A DNA stretch of 64,000 nt, taken from Burkholderia sp. Lineage in GTDB: Bacteria > Pseudomonadota > Gammaproteobacteria > Burkholderiales > Burkholderiaceae. The translations under genes and the position numbers were made by a program. The stretch's first letter is position 1. Each line of letters opens with the position of its first letter. The notes beneath the pieces were generated by a model. That model did no database searches. It worked only from the letters and a program-made list of their open reading frames with translations, and had not been told where the DNA came from. Location: the NCBI GenBank assembly GCA_031253835.1, contig JAIRVP010000007.1:1-64000 (forward strand), read 5' to 3'. Positions 27,701 through 36,061 of this stretch are shown piece after piece.

Positions 27701-28103
27701 GCCCTCGTCGCTGGGCAGTCTGCAACAGATATTAAATAAATTGCTTTCCGTGGATCTTGTGCCGCATAGTGTGATGACACCTCTCATCGATGCGGAATTG
27801 GCCAGTGAATTAATCGCAGGAGTCGGTGCTGACCTGAGTTGGGCGCGCGCAGCATTGCTATTGTCAGATTCGGATCAGCTAATGCGTGCGGTCCACAAAA
27901 TGGCGGGCGCGTTGTTAGTGGTCGGCGAGGAGGCTTTGGGGCAGCGTCTCAAGCAATTCGAAAAACGGTGCGCGCGAGAGGGTTGCGCGGATCTCGCGTT
28001 GACGTTTGCTGCTTTGGAGACTGAGCTTGAGAATTTGATCGATCGGTATTCGGAGATAGCCAGGTTGAACCGCACCGGGAATCGTGGAGGTCGGTTGATT
28101 TAA
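24708..28103 (+). CDS. RcsC-like hybrid sensor kinase with receiver and HPt domains
   Basis: About 1131 residues; ATG 24,708 (MSSVLYWLQR) is preferred over a TTG at 24,678. TM1 at about 29-50, periplasmic sensor region to about 350, TM2 at about 352-378, then a PAS-like segment (VETLPVGFAVLDKK). HisKA has the phospho-His at about 546 in FLATISHEIRTPLHG, close to RcsC. HATPase: HNAIKFT, DTGAGIS, GGTGLGLTL. A region of about 770-880 may correspond to the ABL domain of RcsC. Receiver: VLVADDD, phospho-Asp about 948 in ITDLSMPHVDG. C-terminal HPt with His about 1063 in VHKMAGALL. RcsC normally lacks an HPt and uses RcsD; here all steps are in one chain, as in BvgS/EvgS. Low-GC codons mark it as acquired. 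Confidence 0.93.
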   Translation: MSSVLYWLQRRIRRLAYRLRRHWDPEGYARAILYAGGCVLTATLLITTITAFSRQFDSFLASQIELVDAQIDASTSRLVRNEGRFVRTVALYHVIQDEDEAEQKGKSLGVGLGSLLRGEAYAKDCPFAIYISKNKRVRSEHFPCLTDRSRSYWKWVISASQARPQLGLSVYVFDMAGGYLAELDGRRNPSVVDDDAYIAQRIDPVRSVLNGLDRDQLQGGRGYWIPLHYDSFEKQNVLEYAQVVFHKNRMSDVVVMRIPQMVLADQLIKLEHISRIFIVDNGSIVRVPSGTPLDANLEKELHTVVTNYTNRQMTTTRIGTTVYILRKTAERSWIWVYPLTLSQTLVGMRETGIAIAIQFLLVISAIWLMIVSFDKLVLIPINQLSRKGRESDRFVRIMVETLPVGFAVLDKKTRGIVAQNEVARSLGRAVVNGGRELSSDNRTQVGGGDVGKSKLGIPIIFDDRLFEHDFDAEPVYVTNTTFSLSSEVRCCEVIVRSARYAGADILMCSIYDITARQQAEALLRDAKLAADNANFAKSAFLATISHEIRTPLHGALGNLELLTHQHLTPAQRELVDVIQQAFDPLLVLLNNVLDFSKIEAHEFQVVTRSFDMNLLVERCIQSMLPLANKKNIRFNYRVDSRLRSSMSDDSHLRRMLLNLLHNAIKFTDMGRIEVLCRLLIEDQLWVEVEVSDTGAGISPDKLQKVFEPFVQTQNGEGGLGGTGLGLTLCRRICDLMGGGIEVMSMPGAGSTFTMRLPIRLDGSKDVCRDPSPLNSIDIVINKQRIDWPNDLVDWLAEEGARTLIIGENHIIQAAESQRLCVVIVSTCQCVSSFFESVDIVIADDGPLQPEIRNGIWFVTAYSRSAIRSAIMIAMTGKMEEPPNESGAQRFSSPNLDIRVLVADDDIVCRTLLVRQLALLGITQVDTVEDGRDAFTLASDSAYDLIITDLSMPHVDGYLLGKKLAESGISTPLVLMTANVEWQRSIDAEHVKISEVLLKPSSLGSLQQILNKLLSVDLVPHSVMTPLIDAELASELIAGVGADLSWARAALLLSDSDQLMRAVHKMAGALLVVGEEALGQRLKQFEKRCAREGCADLALTFAALETELENLIDRYSEIARLNRTGNRGGRLI

Positions 28104-28189
28104 ATTAACAGACCGTTGGAATACCTCGATCCGTCTTGCGCGATATAGGTTCCCTGACCTGAATAACCGTGTTGACTGTCAACCTGAGA

Positions 28190-28640
<451 letters not shown>

Positions 28641-29116
28641 GCAGGCCCTGGATGCTCGGGCGCGTGACCGGGCGGGCCAGGCGCGTGCGATACCGCTGCT
28701 CGACGACATGAAGCGGTGGTTCGATGTGACACCTACCACGCTCTCCGTGAAGTCGGACACGACCAAGGCAATCCAGTATGCGCTGAACCGCTGGCCGTCG
28801 CTGATCGTCGCTGATCTACTACTGCAGCGACGGGGGCGCAGAGATCGACAACCTGATCGCTGAACGAGCGCTGCGCGGCGTCTCGATCGGGAGACGCAAC
28901 GACCTGTTCGCTGGCGCCGACACTGGCGGAGAACGCGCGGCCGCGATGTATAGCCTGATCGGCACGGCGCGCTTGAACGGCCTCGATCCCGAGGTGTATC
29001 TCGCCTATGTGCTCGACCGCATTGCCGATCATCCGGCCAACCTCATCGACGATCTGCTGCCGTGGCACGTGGCGCCGTCGCTGCCGTCTACTGCTCGCGT
29101 CGAGCCCATCCGATAG
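28641..29116 (+). mobile_element. IS66-family transposase C-terminal fragment, frameshifted
   Basis: Plus strand: SVKSDTTKAIQYALNRWPSL, then after a frameshift near 28,815 EIDNLIAERALRGVSIGRRN, LFAGADTGGERAAAMYSLIG and ADHPANLIDDLLPWHVAPSL, ending at a tag stop at 29,114-29,116. These are the conserved C-terminal motifs of IS66 TnpC. The N-terminal two thirds are missing. Confidence 0.88.
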
Positions 29117-29174
29117 CCTCGCGGATCTCCGCGGTCAACAACGTACGTCGCGGTGCTGCTCGGGCGCTTACGTA

Positions 29175-29519
29175 TCAACTGCCGCGATACAGCGACTCCA
29201 GTTCCTCAGCACTCGCGGGACTCGCTCCGAGCGCACGCCGCCCGGACTCCGATACACCCTGTGCTTGCATGCCGTAGTCGCTGCTGTCGACACGTCGTGT
29301 CTGCGCGGCAGCCGTCTTTTGCGTGGCGATGCGGGCAAGCGCTGCCTGAATCTCATCCGGGTAATACGGATCTTCGCCGCGGGCAGTGTCGTAACCCGCT
29401 TGCTGGAGTTGGATCAGCTCCGCACGAACCTGCTCGCGTGTTATGCCGCTTTGAGCAAATACACCGAACGACACGAAGAGGGTCGTTGCGGCAGTGACTG
29501 CATAGACGATCGATTTCAT
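29175..29519 (-). CDS. DUF4148 small periplasmic protein
   Basis: 114 residues with a clear signal peptide (IVYAVTAATTLFVSFGVFAQ) followed by the DUF4148 pattern ITREQVRAELIQLQQAGYDT and EDPYYPDEIQAALARIATQK. These small exported proteins are abundant in Burkholderia and have no established function. The gene is intact but sits between IS66 pieces, with its promoter in the 310 bases upstream (29,520-29,828). Confidence 0.85.
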   Translation of the reverse strand: MKSIVYAVTAATTLFVSFGVFAQSGITREQVRAELIQLQQAGYDTARGEDPYYPDEIQAALARIATQKTAAAQTRRVDSSDYGMQAQGVSESGRRALGASPASAEELESLYRGS

Positions 29520-29771
29520 GATGACCTTTGGTTTTCCATTGATGTTCCGCGCTCGGCATCCGGCCCGAAACAGTTGATTTCATCGCTCGGAATCTCATTG
29601 GCGACCCCGATGTATTGCATTCTGGAAGGTGAGTGGCGATCGATTGGTGACGCACGAATGACATTTCAGTCACGTGACGCGCGTCGATAACATCGACAGC
29701 CATGCCGATGTGCTTGCGTGGCTTTGTCACGTTAGTGGAGTGGTCGGGTAGTCGAGGCAGCCAGCCTCATC

Positions 29772-29791
29772 AATTGGTCAGAATACCAATT
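29772..29791. promoter_or_regulatory. GntR/FadR-type operator-like inverted repeat
   Basis: AATTGGT (29,772-29,778), 6-nt spacer, ACCAATT (29,785-29,791): perfect 7-bp arms. The ATTGGT..ACCAAT pattern is typical of FCC-type GntR regulators such as PdhR and LldR, although their spacers are shorter. It stands in the 310-bp non-coding stretch between the DUF4148 gene and IS debris, with no GntR gene in the window, so it may be an orphan operator. I see nothing else in this stretch. Confidence 0.35.
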
Positions 29792-29828
29792 CATTACGGT
29801 GAACTGATTTTCCATTGTCGAGAAGTTG

Positions 29829-30165
29829 GCAGCGCCGTCTCGATCCTGAGGCGTATCTCGCCTACGTGCTCGAGCGTATCGCTGACCATCCAGCTAACTG
29901 CATCGACGACCTGCTACCGTGGAACGTGACGTCGTCGCTGCCGTCTACTGCTCACGTCGAGCCTAACCGATTGCATCGCGCATCCCTCGTCGTCAATGAC
30001 CTACGCTACGGTGCTGGTCGGGTGCTTACTAAGACGATAGGCCCGCTGCGACAGGTCATGTTTCGTGGTCTCGAGAACACGGACCAACTGCTGACCATGA
30101 CGATGGCAGCCTACAACCTGACGCGGCTGAGATCGCTGGCCGCGCTGCGCCCGCAGAGTGCCTGA
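29829..30165 (+). mobile_element. chimeric transposase debris (IS66 end joined to IS5-like end)
   Basis: One open frame first repeats the IS66 C-terminus (LDPEAYLAYVLERIADHPAN, CIDDLLPWNVTSSLPSTA), then continues into KTIGPLRQVMFRGLENTDQL and LTMTMAAYNLTRLRSLAAL, the usual C-terminus of another IS5/IS1182-like transposase. Two element fragments have fused. The IS66 part is a diverged duplicate of 28.98-29.10 kb. Confidence 0.75.
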
Positions 30166-30349
30166 GGTGCCGGAGTGGGCACCGGGAAGCCCACGACGTT
30201 AGTCCATTCGCATTGAAATCGGGCGAGTGAGCCGAAATCGAACGCTTCGCGGCGAACGGCGGAGGGGAAAATACGTCAGGCAGGACAGTAATTCAACGAC
30301 CTGCTCGACAATCTCCGAGCAACACGTGCCCGGAGAGTCAATCAGCGAT

Positions 30350-32647
30350 TTACCATTGGTAAGAGACACCTGCCCCATACGTACTACCGCTGCCGCTAAT
30401 CCCTACACCAAGTTTTGCCTTCAGGGTGTCGGTGAATCGTACTGATACGCCAAGTGCAGTTGCCGAGTACCCTTGGTAGCTACCACTACCAATCCCGACG
30501 GCTATTGTCTTGCCAGGATCTACTTCCGGAATCATTGTTAGTGCCGTTGCTGCTGCTACACCGGAATAGGCGCGACGCGCTACTTCGTTGACACTCGACT
30601 GAACACGCCACAGTTGGTTCATGTTGACCGCATCCGTTCCATCGATCCCAGGCGCCACATTCGTCAAGCGACGTTCGTTGCCCTGAGATCCGAAGGAAAC
30701 AGTATTCGGCTGCGAAGCTACCGAGCCTGCACCAATTGCAGCGGAATTCGGCGCGCTTGCCATGCTGCCTTGTCCCACCGCCAGCGTGTTGCTACCCGAA
30801 GCAGTCGCCCCTTGTCCCAATGCGGTTGAATTGTCGCCTGTCGCGGCTGCAGCCTGGCCATCCGCCTTGGAGTTTGCACCCGAAGCGATTGCACCTTGAC
30901 CTGCAGCCGTCGAGTTTTGCCCAGAGGCTGTTGCACCTTGTCCCACCGCGGTCGAATTCGCTCCAGAAGCATTCGCTCCTTGACCAATTGCTGTCGAATT
31001 GGGTGCTGCCGACGCCCCAGTACCAATCGCAGTGCTGCCGTCGGTTGTCTGGGTTTTGATCGACGTCAGCGGCGCCACCGCGGTCGAAAGCGATGCCAGT
31101 GCGCCGTCGGTCGTGGACAGTCCAGTCGAAAGCGAGGCAACGTTGCTATTCGTCGTGCTCAATCCCGTCGACAGGGAAGTAACACTACTAGTTGTTGAAC
31201 TGAGCCCCGTCGACGTGGACGACGACAAGGACGCGACACTACTGTTGGTCGTGCTCAGGCCAGTTGACAACGAGCTGGCACTTGTCGAAGCCGAAGTCGA
31301 CAGCGATGTGACAGTGCTGTTGGTCGTGCTCAAGCCAGTTGACAACGAACTTGCACTCGTCGAGGCAGATGTTGACAGCGACGTCATCGTACTGTTGGTG
31401 GTGCTCAGACCAGTCGACAGCGAGTTGATGCTCGTCGAAGTCGAGGTGGACAGCGAGCCGATCGAGCTGTTGGCCGAAGACAGACCGGTCGACGCGGAGG
31501 TCGACAGCGACGTCACGGTGCTATCGGTCGAGCTCAGACCAGTCGACAACGAATTGATGCCGGTCGAAGTCGAGGTGGACAACGACGAGATGGAGCTGTT
31601 GGCCGACGACAAACCGGTCGACGTGGAAGTCGAGAGCGAACCGATCGAGCTGTTAGCCGACGACAGGCCGGTCGACGTGGAAGTCGACAGCGAGCCGATC
31701 GAGCTGTTGGCCGACGACAGACCGGTCGAGGTCGAAGTCGAGAGCGAACCGATCGAGCTGTTGGCTGACGAGAGGCCTGTCGAAGTCGAGGTCGACAGGC
31801 TCGTGATGTTCGACGTCGTGGTGCTTGCCACGGCGAAGAGCTGGCTGCCGTTGATCGCGTCGGTGCTGGTGCTGCTGACGAGGCCCGCCGCTACGTTCTG
31901 GATGCGGCGTTCCGCGTTCGGCTGGCCGACGCTGATAAGGCCACCTGCCGAGCCGGCACCGGCGTAATCGCCGAATGTCTGGCCGCCGATAGTCGTATTG
32001 TTGACTGTCGTGGTGCCGGCCGTCGTCGTCGACAGCGCGCTTGCCGTCACCGAGTTGTAGCCGAGTGCGACCGAGTTCGCGACATTGGCGGTCGACGAGT
32101 TGCCCACTGCGACCGCGTTCTGCGCGCTGGCCGTGCTGCTGCTGCCGATTGCGGTTGCGCCCGTACCCGATGCCGTCGCGTTGAAGCCGTACGCGTTGCT
32201 GGATGTCCCTGACGCAGTGGCGAAGGTGCCGACCGCTGCTGCGCTTTGCGATGCCCGCGTGCCAAGCCCAATCCCGACGGCTCCGTCGCCTGACGCCGTT
32301 GCGAACGTGCCAAATAACGTCACGCCGTTGAAGCCGGTGGAATACCCGCCACCGTTGGCACTACAACCCGCCACGTTCGACCAGACGCCGCTGCCGTCAA
32401 CCGGGTTGGACGTTGCCGGGAGCGAACGCCCCAGCAGCGAGCCGGCGGCAGCGTTGCAGGTTGCTGTTGATCCGGATCCGGTGAAGGTCGACGCATATGC
32501 GGCAGATGCCGATACGGTGAGAAGCAGGCTGACAAGCAGCTTGACGGAAGTGGAGCGTTTGCTCTTGCCTCGTGCCGAATCCAGTTCGGATGCCGCGACC
32601 CAAGCGCCAAGGGCTTCGTTCCAGATTGAGCGGTATGTGTGGTTCAT
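30350..32647 (-). CDS. trimeric autotransporter adhesin (YadA/Hia type)
   Basis: 765 residues. The ESPR extension (MNHTYRSIWNEALGAWVAAS) and signal peptide (to about 52, SASAAYA) lead to a first YadA-like head (about 115-205), a neck (GGLISVGQPNAERRIQNVAA), a long Ser/Thr-rich stalk of short repeats (about 280-525), a second head of 14-residue repeats such as NSTAVGQGATASGQ (about 535-655), a second neck (SFGSQGNERRLTNVAPG) and the C-terminal membrane anchor (last 75 or so residues, ending SYQW). It would trimerise in the outer membrane and mediate attachment. All export parts are present, so it looks functional. It is transcribed towards the kinase and probably controlled through the palindrome at 33,094. 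Confidence 0.95.
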   Translation of the reverse strand: MNHTYRSIWNEALGAWVAASELDSARGKSKRSTSVKLLVSLLLTVSASAAYASTFTGSGSTATCNAAAGSLLGRSLPATSNPVDGSGVWSNVAGCSANGGGYSTGFNGVTLFGTFATASGDGAVGIGLGTRASQSAAAVGTFATASGTSSNAYGFNATASGTGATAIGSSSTASAQNAVAVGNSSTANVANSVALGYNSVTASALSTTTAGTTTVNNTTIGGQTFGDYAGAGSAGGLISVGQPNAERRIQNVAAGLVSSTSTDAINGSQLFAVASTTTSNITSLSTSTSTGLSSANSSIGSLSTSTSTGLSSANSSIGSLSTSTSTGLSSANSSIGSLSTSTSTGLSSANSSISSLSTSTSTGINSLSTGLSSTDSTVTSLSTSASTGLSSANSSIGSLSTSTSTSINSLSTGLSTTNSTMTSLSTSASTSASSLSTGLSTTNSTVTSLSTSASTSASSLSTGLSTTNSSVASLSSSTSTGLSSTTSSVTSLSTGLSTTNSNVASLSTGLSTTDGALASLSTAVAPLTSIKTQTTDGSTAIGTGASAAPNSTAIGQGANASGANSTAVGQGATASGQNSTAAGQGAIASGANSKADGQAAAATGDNSTALGQGATASGSNTLAVGQGSMASAPNSAAIGAGSVASQPNTVSFGSQGNERRLTNVAPGIDGTDAVNMNQLWRVQSSVNEVARRAYSGVAAATALTMIPEVDPGKTIAVGIGSGSYQGYSATALGVSVRFTDTLKAKLGVGISGSGSTYGAGVSYQW
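31586..31801 (-). repeat. four tandem 54-bp repeats in the adhesin stalk
   Basis: Residues about 283-354 are four near-identical 18-residue units SLSTSTSTGLSSANSSIG; shorter degenerate units continue to about residue 525 (31,073). In-frame repeats of this length can expand or contract by slippage or recombination and so change stalk length. Confidence 0.85.
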
Positions 32648-33764
32648 TTTCGGTTATACCTGTAATGCGGCGTTATTGCACAAATCGAGCGTGATGCTGG
32701 AATAGCATCACGGTCACGATTTCAGACGATGCGAACGGATTGCGGACGTGCGAGGTTCGCCATGCGGTTCAGCACACCCACGCACCCGACGATCTTGCTC
32801 GTCTGCGCGCGGCGTGACGTCCGTGAAGGGTTTCGTGTAATAGAGCTGCCTGCTGAAACTGAAAACAGTAGCGCCGCATTACTGCCATATGGCTAATTCC
32901 AGCCAGCGAGCCGTGCCGGTTGTATCTATCCCGCCAAAAGCAACGCTGTCTGCGTAATTCGGTCGATCTAGATAATCCAATATAATTTTCCTTGAGGCGT
33001 GGTTTGCTAAAAACCCACCCAAGAAGAAAATTCAACCAAGGCATTTTTCATTGAATCCGAGCGATTGTCGGCTCAAGGTAAGGTTTTGGTAAATAGGAGT
33101 AATCCTACATTTTTTTAAAAATATTTAAATATCGCTAGATTTCACGTTGATAACCTACCGAGCGACGCGTGGCCGAGTGTATGCTGAGTGGCTTCGAGAG
33201 TGACGTCGGCGATCAGCTGAGTCGGACGGAATTCGAGGGGCCACAGATTAAGTGGCGATTTGATTCAGGTGGAATCGTTGCATGAAGTCGACGGGCGATT
33301 GGTAGTTCGCGTGTGCCTGCTCACGCGTGACGAAGCGCGGGCGATTGCGGTGACATGCCATTCTTCATGCCAGATCCGATTATTTGAGAACCTCGGATCG
33401 AGGGATTCCTTTCGGTTGACAAGTGGTATTAAATGCGATCGCACTCTGGTGTGTTCGCATTGATTTTGAGCGGCAGTCCTGTTGCAGCCTCGCCGAATCA
33501 CGATGTGACTGGTAAATTGTTTTAGTTGGTAATGAAACCACGTAATAGCGATTTTCGCCTTATCGGGTGTATGACTAGGGAGCCCGTAAGTTGACGTCTC
33601 AAACAGCTGACATCGATATGCACGAAAGCACGCTCGGCGAAATGGGGTGTGACTGCACATGGCGAGCGGCGCAATAGAAAAATTTCCTCAGCGAAGTAAT
33701 CTCAAAGAGGAAAAACGTGGCCGATTTGCATTGGACCATACCAATCGCCAAATGAACGTCGATT
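32648..33764. other. 1.1-kb region upstream of the adhesin, no convincing gene
   Basis: Contains the adhesin leader and, at 33,094, the shared palindrome. Around 33,090-33,140 the DNA is very AT-rich. Short frames exist (32,769-33,044 minus, 33,260-33,463 plus) but none has a supported start or a recognised family. If the palindrome drives the adhesin, its transcript has a leader of up to about 400 nt; TATATT-like sequence near 32,980 on the minus strand could be a -10. Confidence 0.4.
33094..33108 (-). promoter_or_regulatory. RcsB-like palindrome (site 2) upstream of the adhesin
   Basis: On the minus strand this reads GTAGGATTACTCCTA, with TAGGA/TCCTA arms and a 4-nt spacer, identical over 16 bases (TGTAGGATTACTCCTA) to the site before the H-NS-like gene and oriented the same way relative to its downstream gene. 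It lies about 450 bp upstream of the adhesin start codon. Confidence 0.65.
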
Positions 33765-34098
33765 TCGACCGCGGGGGCGCCGGGCGTCGAAGCCTTTGAT
33801 CCAATGGTGCGGCGCCGTTTGAGCCGGCTGTCGCGTCTCGTGCTTCAGGCGGCCTACGACTGTGCCGGGACGGAAAATCCGTTGCTTATGGTATTCGCAT
33901 CGCGTCACGGCGAACTAATGCGTACCACCGGCAATCTCGCCGACATCGGCGCTGCGGAATCTGTCTCTCCGACGGCTTTCGGTCTTTCGGTACTCAATGC
34001 TGTTACAGGCATATTTGGCGTCGCCCGGCGTGACCGATCGGCCGCGGCTGCGATCACGGCCGGGCATGAAACCATCTCGACCCGTATGCGAGACCGCG
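33765..34098 (+). pseudogene. beta-ketoacyl synthase chain-length-factor-like fragment
   Basis: Reads FDPMVRRRLSRLSRLVLQAA, LMVFASRHGELMRTTGNLAD, then AESVSPTAFGLSVLNAVTGI and FGVARRDRSAAAAITAG, the N-terminal beta-ketoacyl synthase domain found next to aryl-polyene/fatty-acid-type gene clusters. The true N-terminus (about 40 residues) and the whole C-terminal half are missing; the frame runs directly into the tRNA-Arg fragment. It is a truncated relic, possibly from the former occupant of this att site. Confidence 0.75.
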
Positions 34099-34145
34099 GC
34101 CTTCCAAGCCGTAGGTCACACGTTCGAATCGTGTAGGGCGGGCCA
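34099..34145 (+). repeat. tRNA-Arg 3'-half fragment, att-like direct repeat (copy 2)
   Basis: 46 of 47 bases match the copy at 14,030; the difference changes the anticodon loop from cttctaa to cttccaa. The similarity continues weakly past the CCA (gatcaat shared). Again no 5' tRNA half precedes it. It marks the right border of the 20.07-kb segment; glmS starts a continuous high-GC region to the right. Confidence 0.85.
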
Positions 34146-34195
34146 TTCCGATCAATCGATGACCTCCGCGGCCCCGCCCAGGCAACGCCACCTCA

Positions 34196-36013
34196 TCACT
34201 CCACAGTCACCGATTTCGCCAGATTCCTCGGCTTGTCGATATCCGCGCCGCGCAAACAAGCAGCGTGATACGCGAGCAGCTGCAGCGGCACGACATGCAG
34301 GATCGGCGACAACAGCCCGTAGTAATCCGGCATCCGCAGCACCGACACGCCTTCGCTGTTGTCGATCCGCGTATCGGCATCGGCGAACACGTAAAGCTGC
34401 CCGCCACGCGCCCGCACTTCCTGCATGTTCGACTTGAGCTTCTCGAGCAACGCATCGTTCGGTGCGATGGTCGCGACGGGCATCGTGTGTGTCACGAGCG
34501 CGAGCGGCCCGTGTTTCAGCTCGCCGGCCGGATACGCTTCCGCGTGGATATACGAAATCTCCTTCAGCTTCAGCGCGCCCTCGAGTGCGATCGGGTAGTG
34601 CAGCCCGCGCCCGAGAAATAGTGCGTTCTCGTGTTGCGAGAATTCCGCCGCCCAGCGCGCGATCTGCGGCTCCAGCCCGAGCACGTCCTCGAGCGCACTG
34701 GGCAGTCGCCGCAACTGCATCGTGTAGCGAGCGAGCTGCGCGTCGTCGACGTAGCCGCGCAGCCGCCCGAGCGTCACGGCCAGTATGAACAGCGCGACGA
34801 GCTGCGTCGTGAACGCCTTGGTCGACGCGACGCCGATTTCCGGGCCGGCCCGCGTCAGGAAGCGCAGGCCGGTCTGACGCATCATCGCGCTGGTCGGCAC
34901 GTTGCAGATCGCCAGCGTGTCGATATGGCCGAGCGCCTGCGCGTACTTGAGCGCGGCAAGCGTGTCGGCGGTTTCGCCGGATTGCGAGACGCTGACCACG
35001 AGCGTGTTCGGCATCGCGAGCGCGTCGCTGTAACGGTACTCGCTCGCGATCTCGACCTGCGCGGGGATGCGCGCGATCGTTTCAAGCCAGCGGCGCGCGG
35101 TCAGGCCGGAATAATGGCTCGTGCCGCACGCGAGAATCAGCACGTTGTCGATCTGCTCGAATGCGCGCGCCGCATCTGGGCCGAATACGGCCGGATCGAA
35201 CAGCCCCGCGTCCGGGATGGTCGCGGCCACGGCCTCCGGTTGCTCGAAGATTTCCTTCTGCATGAAGTGCCGGTACGGCCCGAGCTCGACCACACCCTGC
35301 GCGGATGAAACGGTCTGTATCGCGCGTTCGATCGGTGCGCCTGAGCGATCGAGCACGCGTACGCCGCCCGGCGTCAACTCGACGATGTCGCCTTCCTCGA
35401 GAAAGATGAAGCGGTCGGTGATGCCGGCCAGCGCGAGCGCATCGGACGCGAGAAAGCATTCGCCGTCCTTCACGCCGACGACGAGCGGCGAGCCGGCCCG
35501 CGCGCCGATCAGCCGCTGCGGCTCGTGTTTGCTGAACACCGCGATCGCGTACGCGCCGTGAAGCTGCGACGTCGCATCGCGCACGGCGGCGAGCAGGTCG
35601 CCGCGATACTTGCTGTGGATCAGGTGGGCGACGACTTCGGTGTCGGTCTGGCCGTCGAATTCGTAGTGCTCGTCGGACAGTTGCTTGCGCAACGTTTCAT
35701 GGTTCTCGATGATGCCGTTGTGCACGAGCGCGATCTCGTCGCGAGAAAAGATCGGGTGCGCGTTGCAGGTGGCCGGCGCCCCATGGGTCGCCCAGCGTGT
35801 ATGCGCGATGCCGGTGCTGCCGGTCAGGCCGGCGCTGCGCACGTGCGCGTCGAGATCGGCGACGCGCGACATGCTGCGCTCCCGGCGCGCCTGGCCGTCG
35901 ACGACCGTCGCGACCCCGCATGAATCGTAGCCGCGATATTCCAGGCGGCGCAAACCTTCAATCAGAACCGGGACGATGTCCCGTTGCGCGACCGCGCCGA
36001 CGATGCCACACAT
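34196..36013 (-). CDS. glmS: glutamine--fructose-6-phosphate aminotransferase (isomerizing)
   Basis: 605 residues, full length. It makes glucosamine-6-phosphate, the entry to UDP-GlcNAc. N-terminal nucleophile Cys2 in [45 protein letters not shown]; two SIS domains with [17 protein letters not shown] and [17 protein letters not shown]; the C-terminus is [12 protein letters not shown]. It is the last gene of the minus-strand polysaccharide locus, 48 bp after the alpha-toroid-like gene. It may be a dedicated second glmS for polymer synthesis rather than the housekeeping copy; this needs the rest of the genome. Confidence 0.97.
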   Translation of the reverse strand: MCGIVGAVAQRDIVPVLIEGLRRLEYRGYDSCGVATVVDGQARRERSMSRVADLDAHVRSAGLTGSTGIAHTRWATHGAPATCNAHPIFSRDEIALVHNGIIENHETLRKQLSDEHYEFDGQTDTEVVAHLIHSKYRGDLLAAVRDATSQLHGAYAIAVFSKHEPQRLIGARAGSPLVVGVKDGECFLASDALALAGITDRFIFLEEGDIVELTPGGVRVLDRSGAPIERAIQTVSSAQGVVELGPYRHFMQKEIFEQPEAVAATIPDAGLFDPAVFGPDAARAFEQIDNVLILACGTSHYSGLTARRWLETIARIPAQVEIASEYRYSDALAMPNTLVVSVSQSGETADTLAALKYAQALGHIDTLAICNVPTSAMMRQTGLRFLTRAGPEIGVASTKAFTTQLVALFILAVTLGRLRGYVDDAQLARYTMQLRRLPSALEDVLGLEPQIARWAAEFSQHENALFLGRGLHYPIALEGALKLKEISYIHAEAYPAGELKHGPLALVTHTMPVATIAPNDALLEKLKSNMQEVRARGGQLYVFADADTRIDNSEGVSVLRMPDYYGLLSPILHVVPLQLLAYHAACLRGADIDKPRNLAKSVTVE

Positions 36014-36061
36014 GACACGTCTCCTTCCCTGTCAATTTTCCCGGACCGCATGCACGCTGGG

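Noticed and set aside
31073..31810. Possible CRISPR array or satellite repeat
   Set aside because: The repeats are in-frame 54-bp units encoding the adhesin stalk, with no unique spacers and no cas genes.
30999..31967. 322-residue plus-strand open frame rich in Val, Asp and Glu
   Set aside because: It is the exact antisense of the adhesin stalk. Its apparent regularity is the reverse complement of the Ser/Thr repeats, with no start signal and no family resemblance.
32769..33044. 91-residue minus-strand frame upstream of the adhesin
   Set aside because: No Shine-Dalgarno, mixed composition and no family; it overlaps the likely adhesin leader.
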